From the NCBI GenBank assembly GCA_017467225.1, contig JAFTSR010000341.1, positions 1-5,670 of the forward strand: DNA of 5,670 nucleotides. The letters run 5' to 3'. This DNA comes from Clostridia bacterium (GTDB lineage Bacteria; Bacillota_A; Clostridia; Oscillospirales; CAG-272). The translations under genes were made by a program, and so were the position numbers. Below the pieces are notes generated by a model. That model saw nothing but the letters and a program-made list of their open reading frames with translations. It had not been told where the DNA came from and ran no database searches. This document shows, one piece after another, positions 1-5,482 of this stretch (positions within the stretch are counted from its first letter, which is position 1; the number at the start of each line of letters is the position of its first letter).

Positions 1-2
1 CA

Positions 3-157
3 GCGAAGCCACCTCCCTAACAACTTTAGACCCACACGATGTCGCTACGCGACCGTCGAGTTTGCCTCGGCGGCTGGACACCGCCGTTTTGGGCAAGCCC
101 AAAACCGCCAAACATCGCGGCTTCTGCGAAGCCACCTCCCTAAAAAGTTTAGTCCCA
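3..157. repeat. Partial tandem duplication in the left intergenic repeat (copies 3-34 and 126-157)
   Basis: Bases 3-20 recur exactly at 126-143, and the match continues imperfectly to 34/157, giving 29 of 32 identical by eye at an offset of 123 bp. Between them lies the hairpin-rich core at 38-120. The simplest reading is that the window opens in the tail of a preceding repeat unit, followed by a core plus a second tail. No ribosome binding site or credible start supports a gene here. The open frame that starts at a TTG at position 62 follows the repeat and is more likely a by-product of it. Confidence 0.7.
38..120 (+). repeat. Left copy of structured dispersed repeat (inverted relative to 5483-5564)
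   Basis: This stretch matches the reverse complement of 5483-5564 at about 72 of 84 hand-aligned columns. It folds as a chain of short hairpins: 41-45 with 49-53, 57-60 with 66-69, 68-73 with 81-86, and 86-94 with 97-105. The last two share base 86 and the second and third share 68-69, so neighbouring stems compete at their edges. The same hairpins can be drawn in the right copy. Intergenic position, two orientations and conserved stems suggest a dispersed non-coding repeat family (REP-like or MITE-like). No transposase or target-site duplication is visible. Confidence 0.75.
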
Positions 158-188
158 GATGGACAAAAAGCGCACAAACCGGGGGATC

Positions 189-215
189 TACAAGGGGACT
201 TGGAGTCCCCTTGTA
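189..215. other. Perfect 12-bp stem, 3-nt loop hairpin
   Basis: Bases 189-200 are the exact reverse complement of 204-215, with the loop TGG at 201-203. Neither strand has a T-tract directly after the stem, so it does not look like a standard intrinsic terminator. It lies between the repeat core and the end of the anti-sigma operon and is probably part of the same repeat unit. Confidence 0.7.
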
Positions 216-233
216 CGCGTTTTCTTTGGTTCG

Positions 234-257
234 TTTCTTTGACGCGCGTCAAAGAAA
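234..257. other. 24-bp perfect palindrome
   Basis: Bases 234-245 are the exact reverse complement of 246-257, centred on GACGC|GCGTC and flanked by A/T-rich arms. With no spacer it would form a cruciform or bind a dimeric protein rather than make a normal RNA hairpin. It lies 19 bp from the left hairpin and about 70 bp from the anti-sigma terminator. It could be an operator for an unseen gene to the left, a protein-binding site, or the end of the repeat element. Confidence 0.65.
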
Positions 258-325
258 TGAACAACAATATTATTAACGTTAGAAAGCTCTGTTCGCACCA
301 TCTAACTCATCCTCCTCCGTACAAA

Positions 326-356
326 AACACAGCGGAAGCCAAGCTCCCGCTGTGTT
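326..356 (-). terminator. Rho-independent terminator of the sigma/anti-sigma operon
   Basis: Bases 326-335 and 347-356 form a perfect 10-bp stem. Read on the minus strand, the stem is followed directly by a short T-run (TTTG after the two T's that close the stem). It begins 13 nt after the stop codon of the anti-sigma gene, which is the expected place for the operon terminator. Confidence 0.85.
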
Positions 357-369
357 CGAACCATATTTC

Positions 370-1092
370 TTATTCCGCCAAAAGATACGCCGGATCAATG
401 CGCAACATGTCGCCGTCGGCGTAGATCAGGACGCACATCCGTGAGCCCATCGCATCAACCACTGCATTCTGTTCCTCGGGCGTGTTGCAGCGAATGCGCG
501 CCAAGGGAACGGTGACCGTGCCCGTCGTCGAGCCTGCCAAAATGGCGCCTGCGCCCTGCGACGCTGCAATCACGTTAGCCTGGTCAAAGGAGAGCATGCA
601 TCCGTGCGAGCCGTCCTCGTCGGCAGGCAGAATGTAGCAGCTGCTCATGGTCGCATCGATGATGATATAATCGGTATTCAGCGCCTCGGCACGCGCCAGC
701 ATGTCTGCGCGCTCCTGCGCATCGTATGCACCGGGCGTGGCCGGCGTCGGCGCGATCTCTCCCATATCCATGGGCAGGCTTGCGCTCTGGGGCTCAACGT
801 CGTTGAAGCGTCCGCGTGCGTAGCTTGCGGCACTGTCAGCCACAGGCGGCTGCGTCATGTCCTTGTTCATCGAGATGCCCATGCCAAGCACCAGCAAAAG
901 CGCGCACGCAGCACCGGCCAAGCGGTAAGCAAGCGAATATGCAGACGACTTGCGCACGGGCTGAGCCAACGCGGCCGCCTGCTTTGCGGCTGCGGCGTAC
1001 TTTTCCGCCTGCACGCGATCAATCGTCGCGCGGATGAGCGATTCGTCGGGCGTGATATTGGCAAATGCCCGGCGAAGATCGTTTTCTTTCAT
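370..1092 (-). CDS. Putative anti-sigma factor, single-pass membrane protein
   Basis: A 240-residue protein encoded 14 nt downstream of an ECF sigma factor on the same strand, preceded by a modest AGAGGT ribosome binding site. Residues 1-50 form a charged cytoplasmic segment (LRRAF near the start, then ESLIRATIDRVQAEK), a pattern common in clostridial anti-sigma proteins. Residues about 55-75 form one hydrophobic membrane segment (AACALLLVLGMGI). Residues 76-240 would lie outside the membrane and begin with a Pro/Ser/Ala-rich linker. That outer part has four cysteines (152, 165, 202, 220) and no domain I recognise. There is no HxxxCxxC zinc motif, so it is not a canonical ZAS-type anti-sigma factor. 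By inference it holds the partner sigma factor at the membrane until an envelope signal arrives. The assignment rests on gene order and topology, not on a diagnostic domain. Confidence 0.72.
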   Translation of the reverse strand: MKENDLRRAFANITPDESLIRATIDRVQAEKYAAAAKQAAALAQPVRKSSAYSLAYRLAGAACALLLVLGMGISMNKDMTQPPVADSAASYARGRFNDVEPQSASLPMDMGEIAPTPATPGAYDAQERADMLARAEALNTDYIIIDATMSSCYILPADEDGSHGCMLSFDQANVIAASQGAGAILAGSTTGTVTVPLARIRCNTPEEQNAVVDAMGSRMCVLIYADGDMLRIDPAYLLAE

Positions 1093-1106
1093 GATAATAC
1101 CTCTTT

Positions 1107-1754
1107 CTATGATTCTTCTGTTCCTTCCAAAACCAAGCGGAGCTTCTGTCTTGCGCGTGAGAGTCGCTTTTTGATGTTGACCTCACTGGTTCCGAGTACG
1201 TCGGCGATCTCGCGCACGGCCATGTTCTCATAATAGAACAGCAACAGGACCTCTCGCATCTGCTGCGGAAGCTTCAGCACCTCGGCATAAACGTCGGGCG
1301 CGTCGGACGTGTCGGGGTGCATCGTGTCCTCATCGGGCAGCTGCGCCATCATCAGATCGTCCATGCCGTCGACGTTTTTGCGCCACGGTGCGACGAAATG
1401 GGAATTGCAGCAGTTGATGGTGACGCGGATCAGCCAAGCCTTACGGTGTTCCTCAGACTCGAAGGGCTTTTCATGCATGACCAGCTTGACGAAAACGTCC
1501 TGAAAAATGTCCTGCGCATCGTGTGTGGAGCGAGTCTTGGTCAAGGCCAGCTTCCATACTAAGGGAGAGGAGAAGCGGATCACCTCGTCGGTGACCTCCG
1601 TGGGCATCGCGTCGGCGTGCAGAGGGGAAGTGTCGAACAGCGCAAGCGGCGAGACGTCGTCGATATCATCGCTCGCGTCGTCAGGGCTTGGGTAGCCGTC
1701 CAGCTCATTTTGTTCGTCGTAGACGTCCTCGGGATCGTCCCAATGCCGTGCCAT
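1107..1754 (-). CDS. ECF-type RNA polymerase sigma factor (sigma-70 family)
   Basis: A 215-residue protein started at an ATG with an AGGAGA ribosome binding site about 7 nt upstream. Residues about 58-120 match sigma region 2, with DAQDIFQDVFVKL (79-91) and the region 2.4-like KAWLIRVTINCCNSHF. Residues about 155-210 match region 4, including LPQQMREVLLLFYYENM, a helix-turn-helix around REIADVLGTSEVNIKKRLSRAR and a basic C-terminal helix. Region 3 is absent, as in ECF factors. The first ~50 residues are an unusual acidic extension rich in Asp and Glu; a typical ECF factor is about 160-190 residues. It would direct RNA polymerase to a small regulon, controlled by the membrane protein encoded next. 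The ECF subgroup and the signal cannot be read from the sequence. Confidence 0.93.
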   Translation of the reverse strand: MARHWDDPEDVYDEQNELDGYPSPDDASDDIDDVSPLALFDTSPLHADAMPTEVTDEVIRFSSPLVWKLALTKTRSTHDAQDIFQDVFVKLVMHEKPFESEEHRKAWLIRVTINCCNSHFVAPWRKNVDGMDDLMMAQLPDEDTMHPDTSDAPDVYAEVLKLPQQMREVLLLFYYENMAVREIADVLGTSEVNIKKRLSRARQKLRLVLEGTEES

Positions 1755-1806
1755 GCTCTCATCTCCTCTCTATAAATACTGTTCAGCGTGCCAAAAGGTG
1801 ACCGGT

Positions 1807-1826
1807 TTTTGAAAAATTTTGAAAAA
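1807..1826. repeat. Tandem A/T-rich 10-bp repeat
   Basis: The decamer TTTTGAAAAA occurs twice head to tail, at 1807-1816 and 1817-1826. A- and T-tracts repeated at about one helical turn are typical of intrinsically curved DNA. It lies in the leader of the sigma gene if the proposed minus-strand promoter is correct, and upstream of any ptsI promoter. Confidence 0.6.
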
Positions 1827-1858
1827 AGATAGTCAAAAGGCTTCTGTAGTAATAGTAT

Positions 1859-1887
1859 AGCATACAAATATGAACAATCCGTGACAA
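1859..1887 (-). promoter_or_regulatory. Candidate housekeeping promoter for the sigma/anti-sigma operon
   Basis: On the minus strand TTGTCA (bases 1887-1882, five of six matches to the -35 consensus) is followed after exactly 17 bp by TATGCT (1864-1859, four of six). An overlapping TATACT a few bases further on is an alternative -10 with a poorer -35. Transcription would start near 1852, giving an untranslated leader of roughly 97 nt. Confidence 0.45.
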
Positions 1888-1918
1888 AAAACGGAAACAG
1901 CGTGTCGTGGCCACGGAT
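1877..1918. promoter_or_regulatory. Dyad symmetry in the divergent region; possible operator
   Basis: ATCCGTG at 1877-1883 is the exact reverse complement of CACGGAT at 1912-1918. The right half overlaps a perfect 10-bp palindrome, CGTGGCCACG, at 1906-1915. The left half overlaps the proposed -35 region of the sigma operon promoter. A bound regulator could affect both genes, but arms of this length can arise by chance. Confidence 0.3.
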
Positions 1919-1995
1919 ATGTGCATAAATTTGACGCGACGCGGCAACACTACCCAAAGAAAGAGGTCAGCGACATAGCAAGAGGAGGGAAAAGC

Positions 1996-3651
1996 ATGGA
2001 AACGTATCGTGGGCTGGGCATTGGTGACGGCGTTGGCGTCGGGCGTGTGCATATCATTGGCGGTGAAACATATTGCAAAAGAGAGGCTGCAGCGTCAGAG
2101 GAGGCGCCCACGAGTCCGAGCGAGCAATGGGCGGATTTTTGCGCTGCCAGAGCGCGCGCGGTACAGAGCCTGGAGGAGCTTGCTCTCCATAGCAGGGAGG
2201 ATTTGGGCGTGGAACAGGCGGCCATTTTTGAAGTGCAGGCCATGATGCTGCAGGATGCGGATTTTGCAGGCGCGGTGCGGCGAGAGATCACCGCCGGTGC
2301 GGACGCTGCCCGGGCGGTGCAAAGGGCGATGCGCGAGACGGTGGCGCAGTTTGAGGGCATGAACGATCCCTATCTGCGAGAGCGTGCGACCGATGTGAAA
2401 AATATTGCGCAGCTGCTCATCGAACAGCTGCGTGGTGAGGTGACCGATCAGTCGGTGGGGTGCGCGCAGACGCCGTGCATTGTGTGCGCCATCGATCTTT
2501 CACCCGCACAAACGGCGCGGCTGGATCGCAACAGTGTGCGCGGCTTTATCACCGCACACGGCTCGCTCACCTCGCACACGGCGATCCTGGCGCGGTCGAT
2601 GGGCATTCCGGCGCTGCTTGGCGTGGGTGAGGCGGCCATTGCAGCCATGCGGGAGGGCATGGAGGTCGCGCTGGATGCATCTACGGGTACGTGCTACCTT
2701 TCGCCCGACGAGCACACGCTGCGAGCCTTGCGCGAGCAGCAGCAGCTGCTGGGACGGACGCAGCAAAAACGGGAGCAGTACCGAGGGCAGCCCACCCGAA
2801 CGGCGGACGGGCAGACGGTTCGTCTGTATGCCAATGCGGCTCTGCCTGCGGACGTGGAGGGCGTGTTGGCAGCGGATGCCGAGGGCATTGGACTGTTCCG
2901 CAGCGAATTTTTGTATCTTGACCGTGCCACGCCGCCGAGCGAGGAGGAGCAGTACGGCATATATCGGGAGATTCTGGAAGGGATGCAGGGACGGCGCGTG
3001 ATCGTACGTACGCTGGACATCGGTGCGGACAAGCAGGCTGCCTGTCTGCCGATGTCAAAGCGGGAAGAAAACCCGGCGCTTGGATGCCGCGCGGTGCGTC
3101 ATTCGCTGTTGCATCCCTCGCTGTTTCTCACGCAGGCACGGGCGCTTTTGCGTGCGGCGCGGTACGGTGCGCTGTCGGTCATGTTCCCTCTGATCAGCAG
3201 CGAGCAGGAGCTGCGCGGCGTGCTGGCGCTGTGGGAACGTGCCAAGGATGAGGTAGGGCATGTGGACGGCGTTGAGCTGGGGATTATGATCGAAACGCCT
3301 GCGGCGGCGTTGATTTCCGATCGCCTTGCGCGAATGGTTGACTTTTTCAGCATCGGCACTAACGACCTGACGCAATACACGCTGGCCATGGATCGGCAAA
3401 ACGAAGCGCTGCAGCCGTTTTATCAGCCGCATCATCCGGCCATTCTCTCGCTGATCCGCATGACGGTGGAGAGTGCCAGGGCAGCAGGCATCTGGGTCGG
3501 CATCTGCGGCGAGCTGGGTGCGGACGCCTCTCTGACTGAGGAATTTGTCCGCATGGGGATCGACGAGCTGTCGGTCGCGCCCTCGCAGATTCTTTCCTTA
3601 CGGGAGAAAATCGCCGGGATCACCGCCTCGCGTTCGCCCTCGCTAACATGA
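1996..3651 (+). CDS. ptsI: PTS enzyme I (phosphoenolpyruvate-protein phosphotransferase)
   Basis: Cytoplasmic enzyme that autophosphorylates from PEP and passes the phosphate to HPr. The ATG at 1996 is chosen because AGGAGG sits 7 nt upstream and METYRGLGIGDGVGVGRVHI matches enzyme I N-termini; the frame stays open further upstream. The product is 551 residues, slightly shorter than the usual 570-575. Residues ~30-150 form the helical HPr-binding region (NDPYLRERATDVKNI, 123-137). The phosphohistidine is His194 in GSLTSHTAILAR. The PEP-binding barrel follows, with Arg302 in GIGLFRSEFLYLDR, Arg338 in RTLDIGADK, EENPALGCRAVR, Glu433 in MIETPAA, Asn456-Asp457 and Arg467 in FFSIGTNDLTQYTLAMDR, and the acid/base Cys504 in GICGELGAD. 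All key catalytic residues are present. The Gly-Arg before Thr-Ser-His in classical enzymes is Ser-Leu here. ptsH follows 17 nt after the stop. Confidence 0.97.
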   Translation: METYRGLGIGDGVGVGRVHIIGGETYCKREAAASEEAPTSPSEQWADFCAARARAVQSLEELALHSREDLGVEQAAIFEVQAMMLQDADFAGAVRREITAGADAARAVQRAMRETVAQFEGMNDPYLRERATDVKNIAQLLIEQLRGEVTDQSVGCAQTPCIVCAIDLSPAQTARLDRNSVRGFITAHGSLTSHTAILARSMGIPALLGVGEAAIAAMREGMEVALDASTGTCYLSPDEHTLRALREQQQLLGRTQQKREQYRGQPTRTADGQTVRLYANAALPADVEGVLAADAEGIGLFRSEFLYLDRATPPSEEEQYGIYREILEGMQGRRVIVRTLDIGADKQAACLPMSKREENPALGCRAVRHSLLHPSLFLTQARALLRAARYGALSVMFPLISSEQELRGVLALWERAKDEVGHVDGVELGIMIETPAAALISDRLARMVDFFSIGTNDLTQYTLAMDRQNEALQPFYQPHHPAILSLIRMTVESARAAGIWVGICGELGADASLTEEFVRMGIDELSVAPSQILSLREKIAGITASRSPSLT

Positions 3652-3668
3652 AAAAAAGGAGAAAGCAT

Positions 3669-3944
3669 ATGCTGACAAAAACGTATACGGTGCAGGACCC
3701 CTACGGGTTGCACGCGCGACCTGCAGGGCTGATTGTCAAGGAGGCGCAGCGTTACACCGCCGAGGTCACGCTGACCAACGAGAAAAACGGCAAATCCGCC
3801 TCCGCCAAGGGGCTTTTTGCCCTTATGGGACTGGAAATCACGCAGGGGGATGATATCACCCTCACCGCAAACGGCGCCGACGAGCAACAGGCACTCCAGG
3901 GCGTCGGCGCGGTCATCGAGGAAAGACTCTGCAAAAAGGCGTAA
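3669..3944 (+). CDS. ptsH: Phosphocarrier protein HPr, lacking the regulatory serine
   Basis: A 91-residue small cytoplasmic phosphocarrier that accepts phosphate from enzyme I. The start at 3669 is preferred over an in-frame ATG at 3648, which overlaps the ptsI stop as ATGA: AAGGAG (3656-3661) lies 7 nt before 3669, and this start puts the active-site histidine exactly at position 15 in YGLHARPAG. The usual HPr fold is visible: VKEAQRYTAEVTL, GKSASAKGLFALMGLEITQG and DDITLTANGADEQQAL. The C-terminal half resembles the E. coli type (GKSASAKSLFKL). Where Bacillota HPr carries the Ser46 target of HPr kinase, this protein has Gly48 (K47-G48-L49-F50), offset by a two-residue loop insertion. It should therefore carry phosphate on His15 but not take part in classical Ser-P catabolite repression. 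It is co-transcribed with ptsI, judging from the 17-nt spacing. Confidence 0.96.
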   Translation: MLTKTYTVQDPYGLHARPAGLIVKEAQRYTAEVTLTNEKNGKSASAKGLFALMGLEITQGDDITLTANGADEQQALQGVGAVIEERLCKKA

Positions 3945-3951
3945 AAATGAT

Positions 3952-3982
3952 AACGGAGCCGATTTTGACCGTCGGCTCCGTT
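3952..3982. terminator. Rho-independent terminator between convergent ptsIH and hydrolase genes
   Basis: Bases 3952-3962 and 3972-3982 form a perfect 11-bp GC-rich stem with a 9-nt loop. On the plus strand it begins 7 nt after the ptsH stop and runs into TTTTG, a good terminator for ptsIH. On the minus strand, the stem lies 6 nt after the hydrolase stop and is followed by ATCATTTTT, so it probably works in both directions, less well on the minus strand. Confidence 0.87.
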
Positions 3983-3988
3983 TTGTGA

Positions 3989-5359
3989 TCAGTAAATGAT
4001 GGATTTGCTTGAGGGTGTGATGCGGAAGAGAGCGCTTGAGGGATCAACGCAACCGCAGAAGGTGGAAACGCTCTCCTGCATGACGCTGCCGTCAATGCGC
4101 AAGTCGTGCTGGTGTCCGAACGGCGTAAGGTGATGTACCTCGCGCAGATGCAGCACACCGTCCTCCCACGCATAGGCGTAGCAGCGCTCGCCGCAGTCGA
4201 TGAAGCGCTCATAGCCTGCACGGATCAGCAGGCGCGGCGTCTTGCCGTCCATACGGTACAGGCGCAGCTCGTCGCCCTCCAGACGCAAGTCAAGAGTCAT
4301 CTCGCCCAGCGTGTAGCTGCCGCAAAGTGCTTCGGGCAGCGGTGTGCCGGTGGGATACGCGATATGCGCGTCTGCCTCGGCTTGACGCAGGGCAGCAAGG
4401 GCGGCAGGGTTTTCCTCTGTTGCCGCACCGATGCCGGGCAGAAGGTCGCGCCAAAGTGCCGTCAGAATGGCCTGCATATCATGGGTGCCGCTGTTGGTGG
4501 CGATGACAACGTCCTGCTGCGGCATAACGATACAATACTGACCGTAGGCACCGTCGCCGCGGTACACGCCATCGGGCTCGCAGCGCCAGAACTGATAGCC
4601 GTAACCCATCGCCCAGTCGCAGGGCTGCCCGGGAACGGGAGTGCCGTTCTCGATATGCTTGGAGGTCGCGCGGTCAATAAGATCGGCGCGCAGCAGCTGC
4701 TTGCCCTCCCACATGCCGCGCTGCAGCAGAAACTGACCGAAGCGGGCAATATCGCGGGTGCGCAGATTGAAGCCAAATCCGCCCTTGCAGCTTCCCTCGG
4801 GGGAAAGCTCCCAGTGATGGTCGTCAATGCCGAGCGGAGCAAACAGCTTGTCGCTCAGATAGCATTCGATCGAGCGACCAAGAACACGGGAGAGGATAGC
4901 GCTGACCATAAAGGTGGAGGAGGTGTCGTAGCGGAAGACGGTACCCGGCGCGTGCTGCGGGACGGCAGACAGAAAATCCTGCACCCAGTCGATGCCGTGG
5001 AAGCGGTCGGTTTCGTCGGTGCCGACTGACATGGTCAGAAGATGCTCGAGCGTCAGATCGCGCTTCTCTTCGGGGATGACCTTGTCGGGAAAGAAATCCG
5101 CGACCTTGTCCTGGTAGCTGAGCAGCCCCTCCTGCACGGCAAAGGCGCAGGCGATGGAGGTGTAGCTCTTGGATAGTGAGTAAAGAACGTGTCTTTTGTG
5201 GGAGGCGTAAGGAGAGAAGTAAGCCTCGGCTATGCATTTGCCGTGGCGCAGCATGATCAGCGAGTGCAGACCGAGCGACTGTCCTTGCTCCAGAATGCTT
5301 CGGATGGCGTCCGAGCTGACCCCGACCGACTCGGGAGAGTGAAGTGTGAAATCTAACAT
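3989..5359 (-). CDS. Serine hydrolase of the beta-lactamase (class C / PBP-like) family
   Basis: A 456-residue protein with the fold of class C beta-lactamases, DD-peptidases and related esterases. Residues 61-64, SLSK in HVLYSLSKSYTS, are the SxxK catalytic motif (nucleophile Ser61, base Lys64). Tyr144 in FRYDTSSTF is the likely second-motif tyrosine (YxT instead of YxN). The usual KTG/HxG third motif is replaced by GDGAYGQYCIVMP (268-280), as in many family members that are not true lactamases. Family landmarks include LTLEHLLTMSVG (102-113) and GFGFNLRTRDIARFGQFLL (194-212). Residues ~310-456 form a beta-rich C-terminal extension. There is no signal peptide or membrane segment, so it should be cytoplasmic, acting on a small ester or amide rather than on peptidoglycan; the substrate is unknown. 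AGGCGG lies 5 nt before the ATG, and the N-terminal LHSPESVGVSSDAI is typical of the family. Confidence 0.9.
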   Translation of the reverse strand: MLDFTLHSPESVGVSSDAIRSILEQGQSLGLHSLIMLRHGKCIAEAYFSPYASHKRHVLYSLSKSYTSIACAFAVQEGLLSYQDKVADFFPDKVIPEEKRDLTLEHLLTMSVGTDETDRFHGIDWVQDFLSAVPQHAPGTVFRYDTSSTFMVSAILSRVLGRSIECYLSDKLFAPLGIDDHHWELSPEGSCKGGFGFNLRTRDIARFGQFLLQRGMWEGKQLLRADLIDRATSKHIENGTPVPGQPCDWAMGYGYQFWRCEPDGVYRGDGAYGQYCIVMPQQDVVIATNSGTHDMQAILTALWRDLLPGIGAATEENPAALAALRQAEADAHIAYPTGTPLPEALCGSYTLGEMTLDLRLEGDELRLYRMDGKTPRLLIRAGYERFIDCGERCYAYAWEDGVLHLREVHHLTPFGHQHDLRIDGSVMQESVSTFCGCVDPSSALFRITPSSKSIIY

Positions 5360-5390
5360 AAATCCCGCCTTTCCATGGGGCCTTCGGCGA

Positions 5391-5422
5391 CCAAGAACCT
5401 TTCTTGGAAGAAAGGTTCTTGG
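5391..5422. other. 15-bp-stem hairpin in the leader of the hydrolase gene
   Basis: Bases 5391-5405 are the exact reverse complement of 5408-5422, with only GG between. The hairpin ends 31 nt upstream of the hydrolase ATG, close to its ribosome binding site. An overlapping alternative stem pairs 5415-5420 with 5430-5435, so the two structures exclude each other. No T-tract follows on either strand, so it is not a standard terminator. It may belong to the adjacent repeat, in the same relative place as the 189-215 hairpin on the left, or influence expression of the hydrolase. Confidence 0.65.
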
Positions 5423-5482
5423 AACTCCAAAGAACTTGACCCAAATGATACATGGATGAAAGTTTTTGGGAGATTCCTAAGA

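Larger units (their letters stand above)
1755..1995. promoter_or_regulatory. Divergent intergenic control region between the sigma gene and ptsI
   Basis: This gene-free stretch separates the minus-strand sigma gene from the plus-strand ptsI. It is much more A/T-rich than its surroundings. It contains a candidate promoter for the sigma operon, an A/T 10-bp tandem repeat and dyad symmetry, listed separately. For ptsI I found no convincing sigma-A promoter; the best plus-strand boxes (TAGTCA at 1830-1835, TAGTAT at 1853-1858, 17-bp spacer) each match only four of six consensus positions. I found no clear cre site. Confidence 0.6.

Noticed and set aside
38..120. Possible CRISPR or integron attC-type array because of repeated hairpins
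   Set aside because: There are no regularly spaced identical repeats with unique spacers, no cas or integrase gene, and no attC-like core sites.
62..424. Plus-strand open frame of 120 codons from a TTG start
   Set aside because: It covers the structured repeat, the 12-bp hairpin, the palindrome and the anti-sigma terminator, runs into the 3' end of the anti-sigma gene, and has no ribosome binding site. The similar peptide at the right end is explained by the shared repeat.
604..1233. Plus-strand frame (209 codons) antisense to the anti-sigma and sigma genes
   Set aside because: Low-complexity Arg/His/Ala composition and full overlap with two supported genes on the other strand; a shadow.
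1779..1797. TGGCAC on the minus strand upstream of the sigma gene, resembling a sigma-54 -24 box
   Set aside because: The matching TTGC -12 element is absent at the required spacing.
1921..1995. Upstream extension of ptsI to a GTG at 1921
   Set aside because: The extra 25 residues do not match enzyme I, and AGGAGG is ideally placed for the ATG at 1996.
3648..3668. Earlier ptsH start at the ATG overlapping the ptsI stop
   Set aside because: It would add seven basic residues and move the catalytic histidine from 15 to 22; the ribosome binding site at 3656-3661 fits the ATG at 3669.
4106..5029. Long plus-strand frame (307 codons) antisense to the hydrolase
   Set aside because: It resembles no family I recognise and lies fully inside a gene with clear motifs on the opposite strand; long antisense frames are common in GC-rich coding DNA.
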